Below the pieces are notes generated by a model. The model saw nothing but the letters and a program-made list of their open reading frames with translations, was not told the DNA's origin and searched no databases. A program made the position numbers and the translations under genes. From DUVT01 sp041675865 (GTDB lineage Bacteria; Bacillota_I; Bacilli_A; ML615J-28; CAG-698), in assembly GCA_041675865.1 (NCBI GenBank), contig JBAYTA010000045.1, positions 1 to 14,388 on the forward strand: 14,388 bases of DNA. The letters are read 5' to 3'. Shown here in pieces: positions 13,894-14,388 of the stretch. Numbering within the stretch: position 1 is the first letter of the stretch; every line of letters begins with the position of its first letter.

Positions 13894-13924
13894 TGGCAGA
13901 TAGGGGGATTTGTCCTTTCTGCCA
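13894..13924. repeat. Unassigned hairpin after the tRNA terminator
   Basis: TGGCAGA (13894-13900) and TCTGCCA (13918-13924) are perfect reverse complements. Inside them AGG (13902-13904) can pair with CCT (13914-13916). The loop carries a run of five G. It comes 3 nt after the tRNA terminator T-run and has no T-tract of its own, so it is not needed to end tRNA transcription. Confidence 0.55.
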
Positions 13925-13949
13925 GTAAAATATAAACATTATATTCTTG

Positions 13950-14056
13950 ACAATTGGACGATTAAACGTTAAAAATAGTTAGAAATAGAAAAACTATAAC
14001 TACAATTTAACGATTACATTACAATTTACACGATTACCAACAATTTAAACGATTAC
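13950..14056 (+). repeat. Direct repeats of about 17 bp, three with 19-bp period
   Basis: ACAATTTAACGATTAC (14002-14017), ACAATTTACACGATTAC (14021-14037) and ACAATTTAAACGATTAC (14040-14056) repeat with starts exactly 19 bp apart. A diverged fourth copy, ACAATTGGACGATTAAA, lies at 13950-13966. The array is 180-290 bp upstream of the HTH gene and 110 bp or more after tRNA-Leu. Possible roles are operators for a DNA-binding protein or iteron-like sites. No coding sequence overlaps it. Confidence 0.7.
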
Positions 14057-14064
14057 TTTTGATA

Positions 14065-14100
14065 ATAGAATAAGGCAGAGTTTTGATAACCTTATTTTAT
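14065..14100. repeat. AT-rich inverted repeat between the repeats and the HTH gene
   Basis: AATAAGG (14069-14075) and CCTTATT (14090-14096) are exact complements. The stem extends outward to 14065 and 14100 with one G-U pair, around a 14-nt loop. It is the only other clear structure in the non-coding stretch 14057-14190; the rest is plain AT-rich sequence. Confidence 0.4.
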
Positions 14101-14196
14101 ATAACTCTTATAAATATAGTAAAATTCTGTAATTTGATAAATAAATATATATATGACAAAATTAATCGGATAACTATATCAAATTATATAAAAAAG

Positions 14197-14205
14197 TGAT
14201 ATAAT
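14197..14205 (+). promoter_or_regulatory. Extended -10 promoter of the HTH gene
   Basis: TGATATAAT, with TATAAT at 14200-14205 and the extended TG at 14197-14198, lies 33 nt before the ATG at 14238. No good -35 box is seen. AGTGATA occurs at 14195-14201 and again at 14206-14212, 11 bp apart (one helical turn), flanking the -10 box, as an operator might. Confidence 0.6.
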
Positions 14206-14237
14206 AGTGATAATCATACGATAGGGAGAATATCTTT

Positions 14238-14388
14238 ATGGACTATTCGAAAAGTATAAAATTACTAAGAGAAAAGATGTTTATTTCACAAAAAGAACTT
14301 GCAGATTTACTGGAAGTTTCTTTTGTGTCTGTTAATAGATGGGAAAATGGTAAATTTAATCCTACAATTAAAGCTAAGAGAAAATTAA
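14238..14388 (+). CDS. XRE-type helix-turn-helix protein, 5' part only
   Basis: An open frame from ATG 14238 to the window end gives 50 residues without a stop. AGGGAGA 8 nt upstream and an extended -10 promoter support this start. The sequence is a classic Cro/CI-type helix-turn-helix: ISQKELADLLEVS (16-28) for the positioning helix and turn, then VSVNRWENGKFNPT (30-43) with the recognition helix and the conserved W-E-x-G. The helix-turn-helix begins within 20 residues of the N-terminus, so the protein may be a small regulator, or the domain may head a larger enzyme, as happens in restriction, methylation and other defence loci. That cannot be decided here. Its position after a tRNA gene and a repeat-bearing non-coding stretch suggests the start of an accessory region. 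Confidence 0.8.
   Translation, partial: MDYSKSIKLLREKMFISQKELADLLEVSFVSVNRWENGKFNPTIKAKRKL

Noticed and set aside
13950..14056. CRISPR-like array
   Set aside because: Repeats are only about 17 bp, separated by 2-3 nt instead of 26-40 nt unique spacers, and no cas gene is visible.
1..14388. Insertion sequence, prophage or transposon
   Set aside because: No transposase, integrase or phage gene and no terminal inverted repeats with target duplication were seen.

Overview
The window is AT-rich (roughly 30% G+C by eye), densely packed chromosomal DNA from a low-GC bacterium of the Bacillota/Mycoplasmatota type. Shine-Dalgarno sites are strong (AGGAGG, AGAGGTGA), promoters are sigma-A-like with frequent extended -10 boxes, and gene content resembles Bacillus-like lineages and Acholeplasma, Izemoplasma or Haloplasma relatives. 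TGA is a true stop (thyA and folA end in TGA inside ATGA overlaps) and every tryptophan is TGG, so this is not a Mycoplasma/Spiroplasma-code organism. The species cannot be named from the sequence.

Layout. (1) 1-540: a promoter firing out of the left edge, then a small lipoprotein gene on the minus strand with its own terminator and promoter. (2) 621-3930: a plus-strand operon of a MATE efflux pump, a compact epoxyqueuosine reductase (queG), tRNA 2'-O-methyltransferase trmL, and a small Asn-rich basic protein whose ribosome binding site lies inside a hairpin. (3) 3979-6246: the thyA-folA-plsC operon, joined by two ATGA overlaps and closed by a bidirectional terminator shared with a convergent histidine-phosphatase gene. 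(4) 6850-12705: from a symmetric pair of face-to-face promoters, the phosphatase runs left and an operon runs right, made of pyrimidine-nucleoside phosphorylase, a heterodimeric BmrCD-like ABC exporter and an MgtC-family membrane protein. (5) 12693-13720: a convergent DUF2935 ferritin-like protein with a 13-bp palindrome in front of it. (6) 13721-14388: a tRNA-Leu(CAA) gene with strong promoter and terminator, then about 350 bp of non-coding AT-rich DNA holding a hairpin and a family of 19-bp-period direct repeats, then the start of an XRE-type helix-turn-helix gene running off the right edge.

Functionally the window is mostly housekeeping: folate-coupled dTMP synthesis (thyA, folA), pyrimidine nucleoside salvage (pdp), phospholipid synthesis (plsC), wobble-base tRNA modification (queG, trmL; the tRNA-Leu(CAA) encoded here is a textbook TrmL substrate), and two multidrug-type exporters. 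The least explained DNA is the tRNA-Leu downstream region with its repeats and HTH gene, which looks like the edge of an accessory region, and the hairpin-masked Asn-rich gene. No complete novel multi-gene system is visible inside this window.
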